Below are positions 25,295 to 33,158 of a stretch of 64,000 nucleotides of DNA, piece by piece (the first letter of the stretch is position 1; every line of letters starts with the position of its first letter). A model generated the notes under the pieces. It was not told where the DNA came from and did not search any database. It worked only from the letters and a program-made list of their open reading frames with translations. Location: positions 61,906 through 125,905 of the forward strand of contig CALFNN010000042.1 of assembly GCA_937902925.1 (NCBI GenBank), written 5' to 3'. This stretch comes from an uncultured Opitutaceae bacterium (GTDB taxonomy: Bacteria; Verrucomicrobiota; Verrucomicrobiia; Opitutales; Opitutaceae). The position numbers were made by a program, and so were the translations under genes.

Positions 25295-25321
25295 CTCCGT
25301 GCGCTCTGTGCCTCTGTGGTC
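25295..25321 (+). repeat. Nonamer-periodic repeat just upstream of the RsmB-type gene
   Basis: Units CTCCGTGCG, CTCTGTGCC and TCTGTGGTC follow each other and end 8 bp before the ATG at 25330. Pattern and placement match the copies beside rnhC and mutY. Confidence 0.5.
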
Positions 25322-25329
25322 GGAACTTC

Positions 25330-26520
25330 ATGCTCGATCAAGCCACGCTCAACCACGCCGCGCAGATTCTCGCCGCCGTCTCCACCAACGAGCGCGCCGA
25401 CACTGCCCTGCGCTTCTATTTCGAGAGCCACCGCTATCTGCAACCGCCGGCGAAGCGCGCGATCAGCCACACCGTCTTCGTTTATTTCCGCTGGTTCTCG
25501 TGGCTGGACCCGAAGGCTTCGCCGCAAAAACGCCTCGAGCACGCCGTCGCGCTCCACGAGCGGTTCACCGCCGATCCGAAATCAATCAAGGCCGAGACTC
25601 TCGCCGCCCGCGCCGTCCCGGCATGGCTGTGGGATGAACTCGACGTGCCCGGCGACGCGACTGCCGCCGCGACCGCGAAGGCCGGCTACCTCCGCCAGCT
25701 CCAGCGCGACCCCGCCCTGTGGCTCCGCGCCCGGCCCGGCACCGCGGCCGCCCTGGCCAAGTCGCTCGTCGCCTGCGAACCGACCGCACTCGCGCCCGAT
25801 GCGCTGCGTTTCACCGGCGTGCAGGACCTCTTCAAGACCGAGCAGTTCAAGACCGGCGAATTCGAAATCCAGGACCTCGCCTCCCAGCTCGTCGGTGTCG
25901 CCGCCGCCCCGCAGCCGGGCGCAAACTGGTGGGACGCCTGCGCCGGCGAGGGTGGCAAGACGCTCCATCTCGCCGACCTGATGCGAAACAAGGGCGTCGT
26001 CTGGGCCACCGATCGCAACGCCCGCCGCATCGACACGCTGAAACGCCGCGCCGCGCGTGCCCGGCTTTTCAATTATCGCACCGATTTCTGGGATGGCGGC
26101 TCGAAGCTCCCGACGAAACAGAAATTCGACGGCATCCTGCTCGACGCGCCGTGCAGCGGGGTCGGCACCTGGCAGCGCAATCCGCACGCCCGCTGGACGA
26201 CGACTCCCGCCGACGTGCGCGAACTCGCTGCCACGCAGCTCGCGTTGCTCCACAACGTCAGCGGCGCGCTCAAGCCCGGCGGTCGCCTTATTTACTCCGT
26301 CTGCACGCTCACCCGCAGCGAGACGATCGCGGTCGTCGCTGCCTTTGCCGCGGCGCACCCGGAGCTGGAGCCGCTGCCGCTCCCGGCCCTCGGCTCGCAG
26401 CCGTTTCGACCAGCTCAAGGCCCCGAGCCGGTCGAGGGGCCCTCAACTGTATTTCTCTGGCCGCACGAACTCGACGCGAACGGCATGTTCATCGCCGCGT
26501 GGCGGCGGAAATCCGGCTGA
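25330..26520 (+). CDS. RsmB/NOP-type RNA (cytosine-5) methyltransferase
   Basis: A 396-residue class I SAM methyltransferase from ATG 25330. The C-terminal domain has the SAM loop DACAGEGGKTLHLADLM, the catalytic cysteine motif DAPCSGVGTW and the second cysteine in YSVCTLTRSE. It probably methylates C5 of a cytosine in 16S rRNA (RsmB-like), though tRNA is possible. The N-terminal region is helical and lacks a clear NusB-like signature. A palindromic repeat is inserted near the C-terminus, encoding PFRPAQGPEPVEGPS between the last strands. It is convergent with the GT39-like gene, the stops being 7 bp apart. Confidence 0.9.
   Translation: MLDQATLNHAAQILAAVSTNERADTALRFYFESHRYLQPPAKRAISHTVFVYFRWFSWLDPKASPQKRLEHAVALHERFTADPKSIKAETLAARAVPAWLWDELDVPGDATAAATAKAGYLRQLQRDPALWLRARPGTAAALAKSLVACEPTALAPDALRFTGVQDLFKTEQFKTGEFEIQDLASQLVGVAAAPQPGANWWDACAGEGGKTLHLADLMRNKGVVWATDRNARRIDTLKRRAARARLFNYRTDFWDGGSKLPTKQKFDGILLDAPCSGVGTWQRNPHARWTTTPADVRELAATQLALLHNVSGALKPGGRLIYSVCTLTRSETIAVVAAFAAAHPELEPLPLPALGSQPFRPAQGPEPVEGPSTVFLWPHELDANGMFIAAWRRKSG
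26404..26437. repeat. REP/RPE-like palindromic element inside coding sequence
   Basis: TTTCGACCAGCTC (26404-26416) and GAGCCGGTCGAGG (26425-26437) are inverted with 10 of 13 positions pairing around an 8-nt centre. It is the widespread type of extragenic palindrome that reads 'FDKLRA...PVEGP' when translated. Here it keeps the host frame open, adding a short Pro/Glu/Gly-rich insert. Confidence 0.7.
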
Positions 26521-26527
26521 CGCCGCA

Positions 26528-28570
26528 TCAGAGGTGCAGCGGCGCATCCGCCAGCTCCATCGGCGGGCCGAGCAGGGCGGCGTCGATCTCGTGCGCGTCG
26601 AGGATCCAGATCAGGATGGAGTAACCGACGTTCGCATCGGGCTCGCGTTTGTGGCGCAGCCACGCACAGAGCCGGCCGAACCGGAGCTTTTCGAACAACG
26701 CGTATTCGCGCTTCCAGAAATCCTCCGGGTATTTTTTCATCAGTTCCGCCTGTTTCTGGGGGTCTTTGAAACTCGCCGCCAGCGTCGCGAGGTTGGTGAC
26801 GCAGCGCTGATAGGCTTTTTCTGCGACCTTGTTCCACGGGCCCACAGTCTGGGTGCCGATCCCCTGCAGCAACGTCGCACTGATCGCGTAGATTCCCGGC
26901 TTCAAAGGAAACGCGTTCAGCACGCGCCACTCGGGGCGACCGGGCAGCCGATTTGATTTTATTTTGTAGTAGTCCGGGTTCCCTGTCCCGAAATAGGCGA
27001 AATAAAACGGCTCGCGATCCCCCGGATTGTTTTGCTCGAGCCAGCGCTTGAGGCCGGGCAGGTCCTGTCCCCAATCCAGCGAGCTGTCGACCAGGTGTTT
27101 GTAGCCCTGCGACGGCCCGCCCACCACCGGGCTGAAATAGGCGAGATAATCGGGATAGATTCCAACGGGACCGGCGATATGCCATGCGAGCAGCGAGGCA
27201 ATGAGGCCTTGGGCGAGGATTCCGTGTCGCTTCCAAACGAACGCCAGCGCACCCGCCAGCACGTAGGCCGCGGGATAAATCGGCAGCGCGTGGCGGAAAC
27301 CGATGTTGAGGTCCCACATGATGGCGATCGCGAAATAGACGACCGCGAGCCCGATGAACGGCACCGCCCCGTATATTTTCGGCGAAACGCTCGAGACCGA
27401 TGCCTCGTCGTCCGGCGATGGATCCGCCCGCCTCAAACTCCACCAGCCGGCCAGCGACAAGACCAGCAGCAAGATCAGCGCCGGCTGCGTCTTCACCCCC
27501 ATCGCATAAGGGAAAAAAGTGCGCCAGCCGCCGAATTTCCAGTGGCCGTCCATGAACGAGGCCTGGCTGTCGTTCTGCCCGAGCAGCCATTCGATCCCGT
27601 GGAGGTAACCCTCCGGCAGGAAGTGCGTGCGTCGGGACCAGTCCAGGAATTCCGCCACCGATGGATCGATCGGATCGGACGTCTGCGTCCGGAATACGAT
27701 GCCCGGATCCCCGGGGTTGGGGCTCGCCAGATAGCGAAAATCGTAGTGCGCCCAGACCGCCGCCCACCCGGAGACCGCGTGCAGCACGAACAGCCCCGCA
27801 AAGATCCCTGCCTGCGCGCGTCGCGTGTAAATGGTCCGGTGCGCTCCGAGGCGCCATTCCAACGGCTGGCCGCGGTAGAGTTTCACGGCCAGCATCAGCG
27901 CCGTCAGCGGAAACGTCACGATCGCCGTCGGCTTGGAAAGCAGCAGCAACGCCACGAAAATCAGGCTGCCAAGCAACCGGCCCCACGTGACGCGGTGAAT
28001 CAACCGCCAGATGCACCACGTCGAGCCGAGCAACGTCAGGCAGACCGACATTTCCGTCGAAACCATCGCCCCAAAGGCCAGCATGCTCGGGCTGGAAACG
28101 AAGAGCGTCAGCGAAATCAGCCCGCCGATGTTGCCAAACAGCTCCTTCGAGCAAAAAAACACCAGGAGGCCCGTGGCCACTCCAAGCAGGGCCACCATGC
28201 TGCGGCACTGAAACATCAGGGCGGCGGGATTGTTGCCGGTGTCGAAGAAAAAAAGAAACGCCACCTCATAGGCACCGCCGGCGCGCCAGTAGGGATTCTC
28301 CTTGGGCGGAAACACCGGCTTCGTCAGCAGGAGCGGCAGTGTCGCCCATCGTTTTACCAGGTCGCCGTTCGCCGCCTCCATTCGCAAATCGTGATTCCGC
28401 CAGATGTTGTAGCCGATCGCGATCTCCTCCCCTTCGTCGTAGGACAGTCCCTTTTGCCGGGATGCCCCAAGCGCCATGATCACATATGCCACCAGCAGCG
28501 CCGCCACTACCGCCACAACCGGCCACGAAGATCGGCGGCCGGGGGGAGTGGGTGAGTTCGGATCGGGCAT
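26528..28570 (-). CDS. GT39-like polytopic membrane protein (dolichyl-P-mannose mannosyltransferase-like)
   Basis: A 680-residue protein with an N-terminal helix (VVAVVAALLVAYVIMAL), then KGLSYDEGEEIAIGYNIW, the DE-containing first loop of GT-C enzymes such as PMT and ArnT. About ten membrane helices follow. The segment YPDYLAYFSPVVGGPSQGYK, then LVDSSLDWGQDLPGLKRWL, is a hallmark of a Planctomycetes/Verrucomicrobia branch of this family. The soluble C-terminal part continues to residue 680. It likely transfers a sugar from a lipid carrier to a periplasmic acceptor. No partner gene is adjacent. Confidence 0.8.
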   Translation of the reverse strand: MPDPNSPTPPGRRSSWPVVAVVAALLVAYVIMALGASRQKGLSYDEGEEIAIGYNIWRNHDLRMEAANGDLVKRWATLPLLLTKPVFPPKENPYWRAGGAYEVAFLFFFDTGNNPAALMFQCRSMVALLGVATGLLVFFCSKELFGNIGGLISLTLFVSSPSMLAFGAMVSTEMSVCLTLLGSTWCIWRLIHRVTWGRLLGSLIFVALLLLSKPTAIVTFPLTALMLAVKLYRGQPLEWRLGAHRTIYTRRAQAGIFAGLFVLHAVSGWAAVWAHYDFRYLASPNPGDPGIVFRTQTSDPIDPSVAEFLDWSRRTHFLPEGYLHGIEWLLGQNDSQASFMDGHWKFGGWRTFFPYAMGVKTQPALILLLVLSLAGWWSLRRADPSPDDEASVSSVSPKIYGAVPFIGLAVVYFAIAIMWDLNIGFRHALPIYPAAYVLAGALAFVWKRHGILAQGLIASLLAWHIAGPVGIYPDYLAYFSPVVGGPSQGYKHLVDSSLDWGQDLPGLKRWLEQNNPGDREPFYFAYFGTGNPDYYKIKSNRLPGRPEWRVLNAFPLKPGIYAISATLLQGIGTQTVGPWNKVAEKAYQRCVTNLATLAASFKDPQKQAELMKKYPEDFWKREYALFEKLRFGRLCAWLRHKREPDANVGYSILIWILDAHEIDAALLGPPMELADAPLHL

Positions 28571-28882
28571 TGCTCGAAAAACAGGTAAGAATGGGCGGAA
28601 CCCAACCCAGCCTGCGACGCCGGCGCGACGGGCAGAGGAAACCCGTCCGGGGCACGAAGGTGCGTGGGAATCAACCCGATTAGAAACGGGGGATGTCGGG
28701 GCGAAGGCAAGATTTCACTCGGCCTCAACCCGCGTCCGCCCTCGTCCTCGATTTGAGCCTCGCCCGCGCGGGACGACTCGGTTCATTTCGCGCCTCAGCC
28801 GCCCTTCGTCCGCCTCCTGACCTCTTCCCGCAAGATTTCCTCCGCCCGCGTCCGCGCCGATTTCAACGATCTCCTCGCGGTC
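28571..28882. other. 312-bp divergent region before the methyltransferase gene
   Basis: Nothing else convincing is coded here. From 28757 the frame of the downstream methyltransferase is open without ATG, GTG or TTG until 28883 (an in-frame TGA at 28754 closes it), so the gene may start at a rare codon such as CTG 28817. The remainder must carry promoters for both divergent genes. Confidence 0.4.
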
Positions 28883-29590
28883 GTGCACTACACGCGCGCC
28901 GCCCACCAACTCGGCCTGTGGGCCTCCGAACGCGCCCTCATCGAGCGTTTCTTTCCGGATCGAAACGCCCGCCTCCTCGAGGCCGGCTGCGGCGCCGGCC
29001 GGGTCACGCTCGGCTTGTGGTCGCTTGGCTACCGTCAGTTGACCGCTTTCGACTTCGCCGACGAACTGCTCGACCAGGCCCACAGTCTCGCGGCCGAGCG
29101 GGACGCGACCTCGATCCGTTTTCTGTCCGCCGACGCGACCGAACTCGGGCGGTGTCACGCGCTGGGCGACACGCCCTTCGCAGGGGCGCTCTTCATGTTC
29201 AACGGCCTCATGCAGATCCCCGGCCGCGAAAACCGCCGCGCCGCCCTGCGTGAATTGCACCGCGTCTGCGCGCCCGGCGCGCCGTTGCTCTTCACGACCC
29301 ACGACCGCGACGCTTCGCCGACCGAGCGCGCCCTGTGGCGGCTGGAGGCGATGCGCTGGGTCCGCGCCGAGCAGGACGAGCGCCTCGTCGAGTTCGGCGA
29401 CCGCTACTTCGAGGACAACAGCGGCCGGACGTTCATGCACCTGCCCGATCGCCGGGAAGTCCTCGCGGATCTGGCGGCCACCGGGTGGACCCACCGGTTC
29501 GACGCCATGCGGGTCGAGATCGCGCGTGAGTCGGCGGCCGTTCGCGACTTTTCCGACGAATGCCGTTTTTGGGCCGCGCAAAAAAATTAG
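28883..29590 (+). CDS. Class I SAM-dependent methyltransferase
   Basis: 235 residues from GTG 28883. SAM-binding motif I is LLEAGCGAGRVTLGLWSLGY, followed by LTAFDFADELLDQA (motif II acid) and ALFMFNGLMQIPG (motif IV). The strand RELHRVCAPGAPLLFTTHD completes a methyltransferase type 11/25 core. The open frame continues upstream to 28757 and encodes SARVRADFNDLLAVV, which looks like a genuine extra helix, so the true start may be a non-standard codon. The substrate is unknown. It is 31 bp before the thioredoxin-like gene. Confidence 0.8.
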   Translation: MHYTRAAHQLGLWASERALIERFFPDRNARLLEAGCGAGRVTLGLWSLGYRQLTAFDFADELLDQAHSLAAERDATSIRFLSADATELGRCHALGDTPFAGALFMFNGLMQIPGRENRRAALRELHRVCAPGAPLLFTTHDRDASPTERALWRLEAMRWVRAEQDERLVEFGDRYFEDNSGRTFMHLPDRREVLADLAATGWTHRFDAMRVEIARESAAVRDFSDECRFWAAQKN

Positions 29591-29621
29591 CCTTTTTCAC
29601 CGGCAGGCCCAACGTCATCGC

Positions 29622-30110
29622 ATGAAACGTATCGTTCTTCTGGCGCTCGGCCTGCTGGCCGCGCCCCTCCTCGCGGCCCCGGAATATCCGGACATGGGCC
29701 CGGACATTTACGATGTGCACGCCGACGGCACGGCGCAGATCGCCGCTGCCCTGGGTCGCGCCACGGGCGGCCACAAGCACGTGCTCCTGATGTTCGGCGC
29801 CAATTGGTGCATCTGGTGCCATCGCCTCCACACCACCTTCCAAAACGATCCGAAGGTCGCACAAATGCTGCGCGATCGCTACGAACTGGTGCTCATCGAT
29901 GTGAACACCCGCCACGGCGAAAAGCGCAACGCGGCCGTCAACGATCGCTACGGCAATCCCGTCGAAAAAGGACTGCCCGTCCTCGTCGTCCTTGACAGCA
30001 CGGGCCGTCAGCTCGTGACCAAGGACAGCGGCGAACTCGAGGAGGGCGATCATCACGATCCGGCCAAGATCCTCGCGTTTTTGGCCCAATGGCAGCCGGC
30101 GCCGCGTTGA
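29622..30110 (+). CDS. Periplasmic thioredoxin-fold protein
   Basis: A 162-residue exported protein with signal peptide MKRIVLLALGLLAAPLLAA. The active site is GANWCIWCHRLH with C63 and C66, followed by a thioredoxin-7/DUF255-like arrangement and the cis-Pro loop in KGLPVLVVLD. It would act as a periplasmic thiol reductase or isomerase. The adjacent cytochrome-assembly-like gene (30215) makes a link to haem-protein maturation possible but unproven. Confidence 0.85.
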   Translation: MKRIVLLALGLLAAPLLAAPEYPDMGPDIYDVHADGTAQIAAALGRATGGHKHVLLMFGANWCIWCHRLHTTFQNDPKVAQMLRDRYELVLIDVNTRHGEKRNAAVNDRYGNPVEKGLPVLVVLDSTGRQLVTKDSGELEEGDHHDPAKILAFLAQWQPAPR

Positions 30111-30214
30111 TGCGCCAGGCCGCCGGCCGCCCCGCTGGTCCCGGGCCGGACCGCGAAAGGCGCGGCGAGCGCCAGACTTGCCCTGCACACGGGCGCCCCT
30201 AGCGTCGCATCCTG

Positions 30215-31060
30215 ATGTTCGCCGCCTTTACCGATCGTTCCTGGCTCTGGGTCGCCGCGGGGTTTTACCTCGCGGGGTTCGTCCTGGGCACGTTCTCGCT
30301 GCTCCGGGGCGGACGACCGTCGGGCGTCGCGAACTACGTGCTGATTCTCGTCGGCTACGTGCTCCAGTTCGCCGGCCTCGGCATGCGTGGTCACGCCGTC
30401 GGCGGCACGCCCATCGGCAACACCTTCGAGCTCTTCCAGTTCACCGCCTGGTCGGCGATCACGCTCTACCTGCTGATCGGCGTGACGTTTCGCTCGAGCC
30501 TGCTCGGCTATTTCACGTCGTGCCTCGCCGCGGTGCTGACGCTCGTGTCGCTGGCGATCCCGGCATGGGACGCCACGCGCCGGGCGCACATCTTCGGCGG
30601 CAACCCGTGGATCGAGCTGCATGCGTCGCTCGCGTTGTTCAGTTACGGCGTCTTCGCGCTGCTCGCGCTGACGTCGATCATGTTTCTGGCGCGCAACTAC
30701 TCGCTCAAGTCGAAACACCTCGGCGGCTGGTTCTCCTTTCTGCCGTCGATCCTCGACCTCGACCACATCGGCCTGCGGTTGCTGGTCGCCGGCGAGGCGA
30801 TTCTCACGGCGTCGCTCGCCGTCATCCTCGCCTACTGGCTGCGCGACATGGCGAGCGCGGATATCGCCAAGATTTTCACCACCGTCGCGGTCTGGGCCGC
30901 CTATGCCCTCGCGCTCGGGCTGCGACTCGGCGGGCGGCTGCTCGCGAAACGTTTCGCGTGGACTTGCCTCGTGCTCTTCGTGCTGGCGCTGATCTCGCTC
31001 GGGCCGGTCGATGCGAGCCGGCATCCCGCCACCCCAACCGCGGTGGCCGCGAAATCATGA
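30215..31060 (+). CDS. HemX/CcsA-family cytochrome c assembly-like membrane protein
   Basis: A 281-residue polytopic protein with eight predicted helices (first at residues about 11-25). It has the CcmC/CcsA-type core around PIGNTFELFQFTAWSAITLY and the conserved histidine in ELHASLALFSYGVFALL. The full Trp-rich haem-handling motif of CcsA is not seen, which fits the HemX branch. The stop overlaps the hemA start as ATGA (31057-31060), so the two are translationally coupled, as in Bacillus hemAXCDBL in which HemX affects HemA levels. Confidence 0.85.
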   Translation: MFAAFTDRSWLWVAAGFYLAGFVLGTFSLLRGGRPSGVANYVLILVGYVLQFAGLGMRGHAVGGTPIGNTFELFQFTAWSAITLYLLIGVTFRSSLLGYFTSCLAAVLTLVSLAIPAWDATRRAHIFGGNPWIELHASLALFSYGVFALLALTSIMFLARNYSLKSKHLGGWFSFLPSILDLDHIGLRLLVAGEAILTASLAVILAYWLRDMASADIAKIFTTVAVWAAYALALGLRLGGRLLAKRFAWTCLVLFVLALISLGPVDASRHPATPTAVAAKS

Positions 31061-32139
31061 GCAGCGACGGGCTTTTTGTCATCGGGGCGAACCATCATCG
31101 CGCGCCCCTCGAGGTGCGCGAGAAACTCGCCCTGGCCAGCGGCGCCGCCGAGGCCTTGCAGGTGGAGCTTGCGACCGTCGACGGGCTCAGGGAATACGCC
31201 GTGCTGAGCACCTGCAACCGCATCGAGTTCTACGGTGTGGCCGCCGGGCCCGGTGCCGCCGAACGCGTGGCGGGGGCCTTCTGCGCGAAGCAGAACTTCG
31301 ACCCCGCGGCCTTCGCCAAGATCCGGCTCGACCTGCGCGGGCGCGCAGCCGTGCAGCACCTCCTCGAGGTCGCGGCCGGCCTCGATTCCCAGATGGTCGG
31401 CGAGACGGAGATTTTCGGCCAGGTGAAGGAAGCCTACGCCGCGGCACAGACGCGGCGCTCGACCGGCCCGGTGCTCAACCGCGTCTTTCAAAAAGGATTC
31501 CAGGCCGCGAAGCACGTCCGCACGACCACGGCGATCACCGAGGGCCAGGTCAGCGTCGCGAACGTCGCGGTGGACCTTGCGCTCACGATCTTCGGCGGGC
31601 TCAAGGCCACGCGCATCCTGCTGCTCGGCGCCGGCGAGATCGGCGAGAAGACGGCGAAGGCTTTTCAAAGCCGCGGCGCCGCCGCGCTCACGATCGCCAG
31701 CCGCCGCCTCGAACGCGCGATGGAACTCGCCACCGCCCTCGGCGCGAGCGCGATGCCGTTCGAACAGCGCGAGGCGCGGCTCGCCGAGTTCGATGTGGTC
31801 GTGTGCGCAACCTCGGCGCCCGGCACGGTGGTTTCCCTCGCCGCCGTGCGGGAGGCGATGCGCAAGCGCCCCGCCCGGCCGCTGTTCTTCGTCGACCAGG
31901 CGCTGCCCCGCGACGTGGAGCCCGCGGTCGCGGAGTTGGAAAACGTCTTTCTCTACAACCTCGACGACCTCGCCAAGATCGCCGAGGAAAACCGCTCCGC
32001 CCGCGAGGCGGAGATCGGCAAGTGTCGCGCGATCATCGTGGAGAAGGCCGAGGCGCTCTGGCGCCAGGTCGAGCCGCAGGTCGCCGCGCTCGGCGGCCGC
32101 AACGGCACCACGCCCGGCCAGCCCGCCGGGCCGGCGTGA
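31057..32139 (+). CDS. hemA: Glutamyl-tRNA reductase
   Basis: A 360-residue enzyme of the C5 haem pathway, converting glutamyl-tRNA(Glu) to glutamate-1-semialdehyde with NADPH. The N-terminal catalytic block reads VLSTCNRIEFYG with the active cysteine; GETEIFGQVKEAY is the Glu-tRNA site. The Rossmann NADPH site is ILLLGAGEIGEKTAKAF. The C-terminal dimerisation helix ends before a short Gly/Pro-rich tail. It follows the hemX-like gene with a 4-bp overlap; no other haem-pathway gene is seen downstream. Confidence 0.97.
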   Translation: MSSDGLFVIGANHHRAPLEVREKLALASGAAEALQVELATVDGLREYAVLSTCNRIEFYGVAAGPGAAERVAGAFCAKQNFDPAAFAKIRLDLRGRAAVQHLLEVAAGLDSQMVGETEIFGQVKEAYAAAQTRRSTGPVLNRVFQKGFQAAKHVRTTTAITEGQVSVANVAVDLALTIFGGLKATRILLLGAGEIGEKTAKAFQSRGAAALTIASRRLERAMELATALGASAMPFEQREARLAEFDVVVCATSAPGTVVSLAAVREAMRKRPARPLFFVDQALPRDVEPAVAELENVFLYNLDDLAKIAEENRSAREAEIGKCRAIIVEKAEALWRQVEPQVAALGGRNGTTPGQPAGPA

Positions 32140-32154
32140 ACGCCGGAACCGGTT

Positions 32155-32187
32155 TCGTGCGCGGTCCGGCGGCGGCGGCGCGCACGA
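32155..32187. repeat. Hairpin between convergent hemA and cyclotransferase genes
   Basis: TCGTGCGC (32155-32162) and GCGCACGA (32180-32187) are perfectly inverted around a 17-nt GC-rich loop, in the 58-bp gap between convergent stops. It may act as a bidirectional, Rho-type or weak terminator; there is no T-run. Confidence 0.35.
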
Positions 32188-32197
32188 GGCGGTGCGA

Positions 32198-33106
32198 TCA
32201 CGGCACGGCCTTCAGGCGCACCTCGAAGATTTTCGGCCAGCGCTTTCCCGTGACAAACAGCCGGTCGCCGGCCGGGTCGTAGGCGATCCCGTTGAGCACG
32301 TCGGTCTCCGGCCCGCGATCCTGCGGTGCGAGCAGCCCGGAAAAGTCGATTGCACCCCGCACCCGCCCGGTCGCCGGATCGATGCGCAGGATTTCATTCG
32401 TCTGCCAGACATTCGCGAAAATCTCGCCATTGATCCACTCGAGTTCGTTCAACTGGTCGACCGGCTTTCCCGCCTGCGTCACCTCGATGGTTCGCTGCAC
32501 CTGGAACGTCGCGGGATCGAGAAAGCGAATCCGGCTCGTGCCATCGCTGAGGATCAGCACGCGGCCGTCGGTCGCGAGGCCCCAGCCTTCGCCTTCGTAG
32601 CCGAAGTCCCGTTCCAGCCGGAAGGTGTCGACGTCGTAGACAAATCCCTTCCCGCTCCGCCATGTCAGCTGGTAGGCGCGATCGCCCACCACCGCGAGAC
32701 CCTCGGCAAAATACTGCGCCGGCACCGCGATCTGCTTTAGCACCCGGCCGGTTTTCACCTCCTCCTCCCGCAGCGTCGACTGGCCGTTGAGCCCCGTGCT
32801 CTCGAGAAAATTGCCGTCGCGAAAAACGAGCCCCTGGGTGAACGCCTTGGGGTCGTGCGGCCACGCCGCGACCACTTCGTAGGAATACCTGACCGGCGGC
32901 TGCGGCGCCTGGGCGACCGGCGGCGACGGCGGCACGCTCGGGACCCGCCCCAAGGCCGGCCTGCCGCAGGCGGTCAGCATCAGCAAGGTCGCCAGCAGCA
33001 CCGCGCCGCCCCGCAAAATCCGCGATCGCCCTCCGCCGCAACCCGGTCGCGCGGACGCCGCGCGCCGACAGGCCCGCTCGGGGAAAACCGGATTTGCGTT
33101 TTTCAC
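32198..33106 (-). CDS. Glutaminyl-peptide cyclotransferase (bacterial/plant beta-propeller type), lipoprotein
   Basis: A 302-residue protein with GTG start. GGAVLLATLLMLTAC ends in a lipobox (LTAC), so it is probably anchored in the envelope. The propeller domain has AWPHDPKAFTQGLVFRDG, ESTGLNGQSTLR, FAEGLAVVGDRAYQLTW, EGWGLATDG, NELEWINGEIFANVWQT and VLNGIAYDP, the standard blocks of plant-type glutamine cyclotransferases. It forms pyroglutamate at the N-terminus of exported peptides. It is divergent from the M24 peptidase gene. Confidence 0.92.
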   Translation of the reverse strand: MKNANPVFPERACRRAASARPGCGGGRSRILRGGAVLLATLLMLTACGRPALGRVPSVPPSPPVAQAPQPPVRYSYEVVAAWPHDPKAFTQGLVFRDGNFLESTGLNGQSTLREEEVKTGRVLKQIAVPAQYFAEGLAVVGDRAYQLTWRSGKGFVYDVDTFRLERDFGYEGEGWGLATDGRVLILSDGTSRIRFLDPATFQVQRTIEVTQAGKPVDQLNELEWINGEIFANVWQTNEILRIDPATGRVRGAIDFSGLLAPQDRGPETDVLNGIAYDPAGDRLFVTGKRWPKIFEVRLKAVP

Positions 33107-33158
33107 AGGGTCGGTGGGTAATGGCCGCCACGCAGCAACTCAATCCCTCTTCTTTCCC

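Noticed and set aside
21486..25331. 1281-codon minus-strand open frame spanning all of dnaE
   Set aside because: dnaE on the plus strand has complete PHP and polymerase motifs; the antisense frame is a GC-bias artefact with repetitive Val/Gly/Asp/Glu composition.
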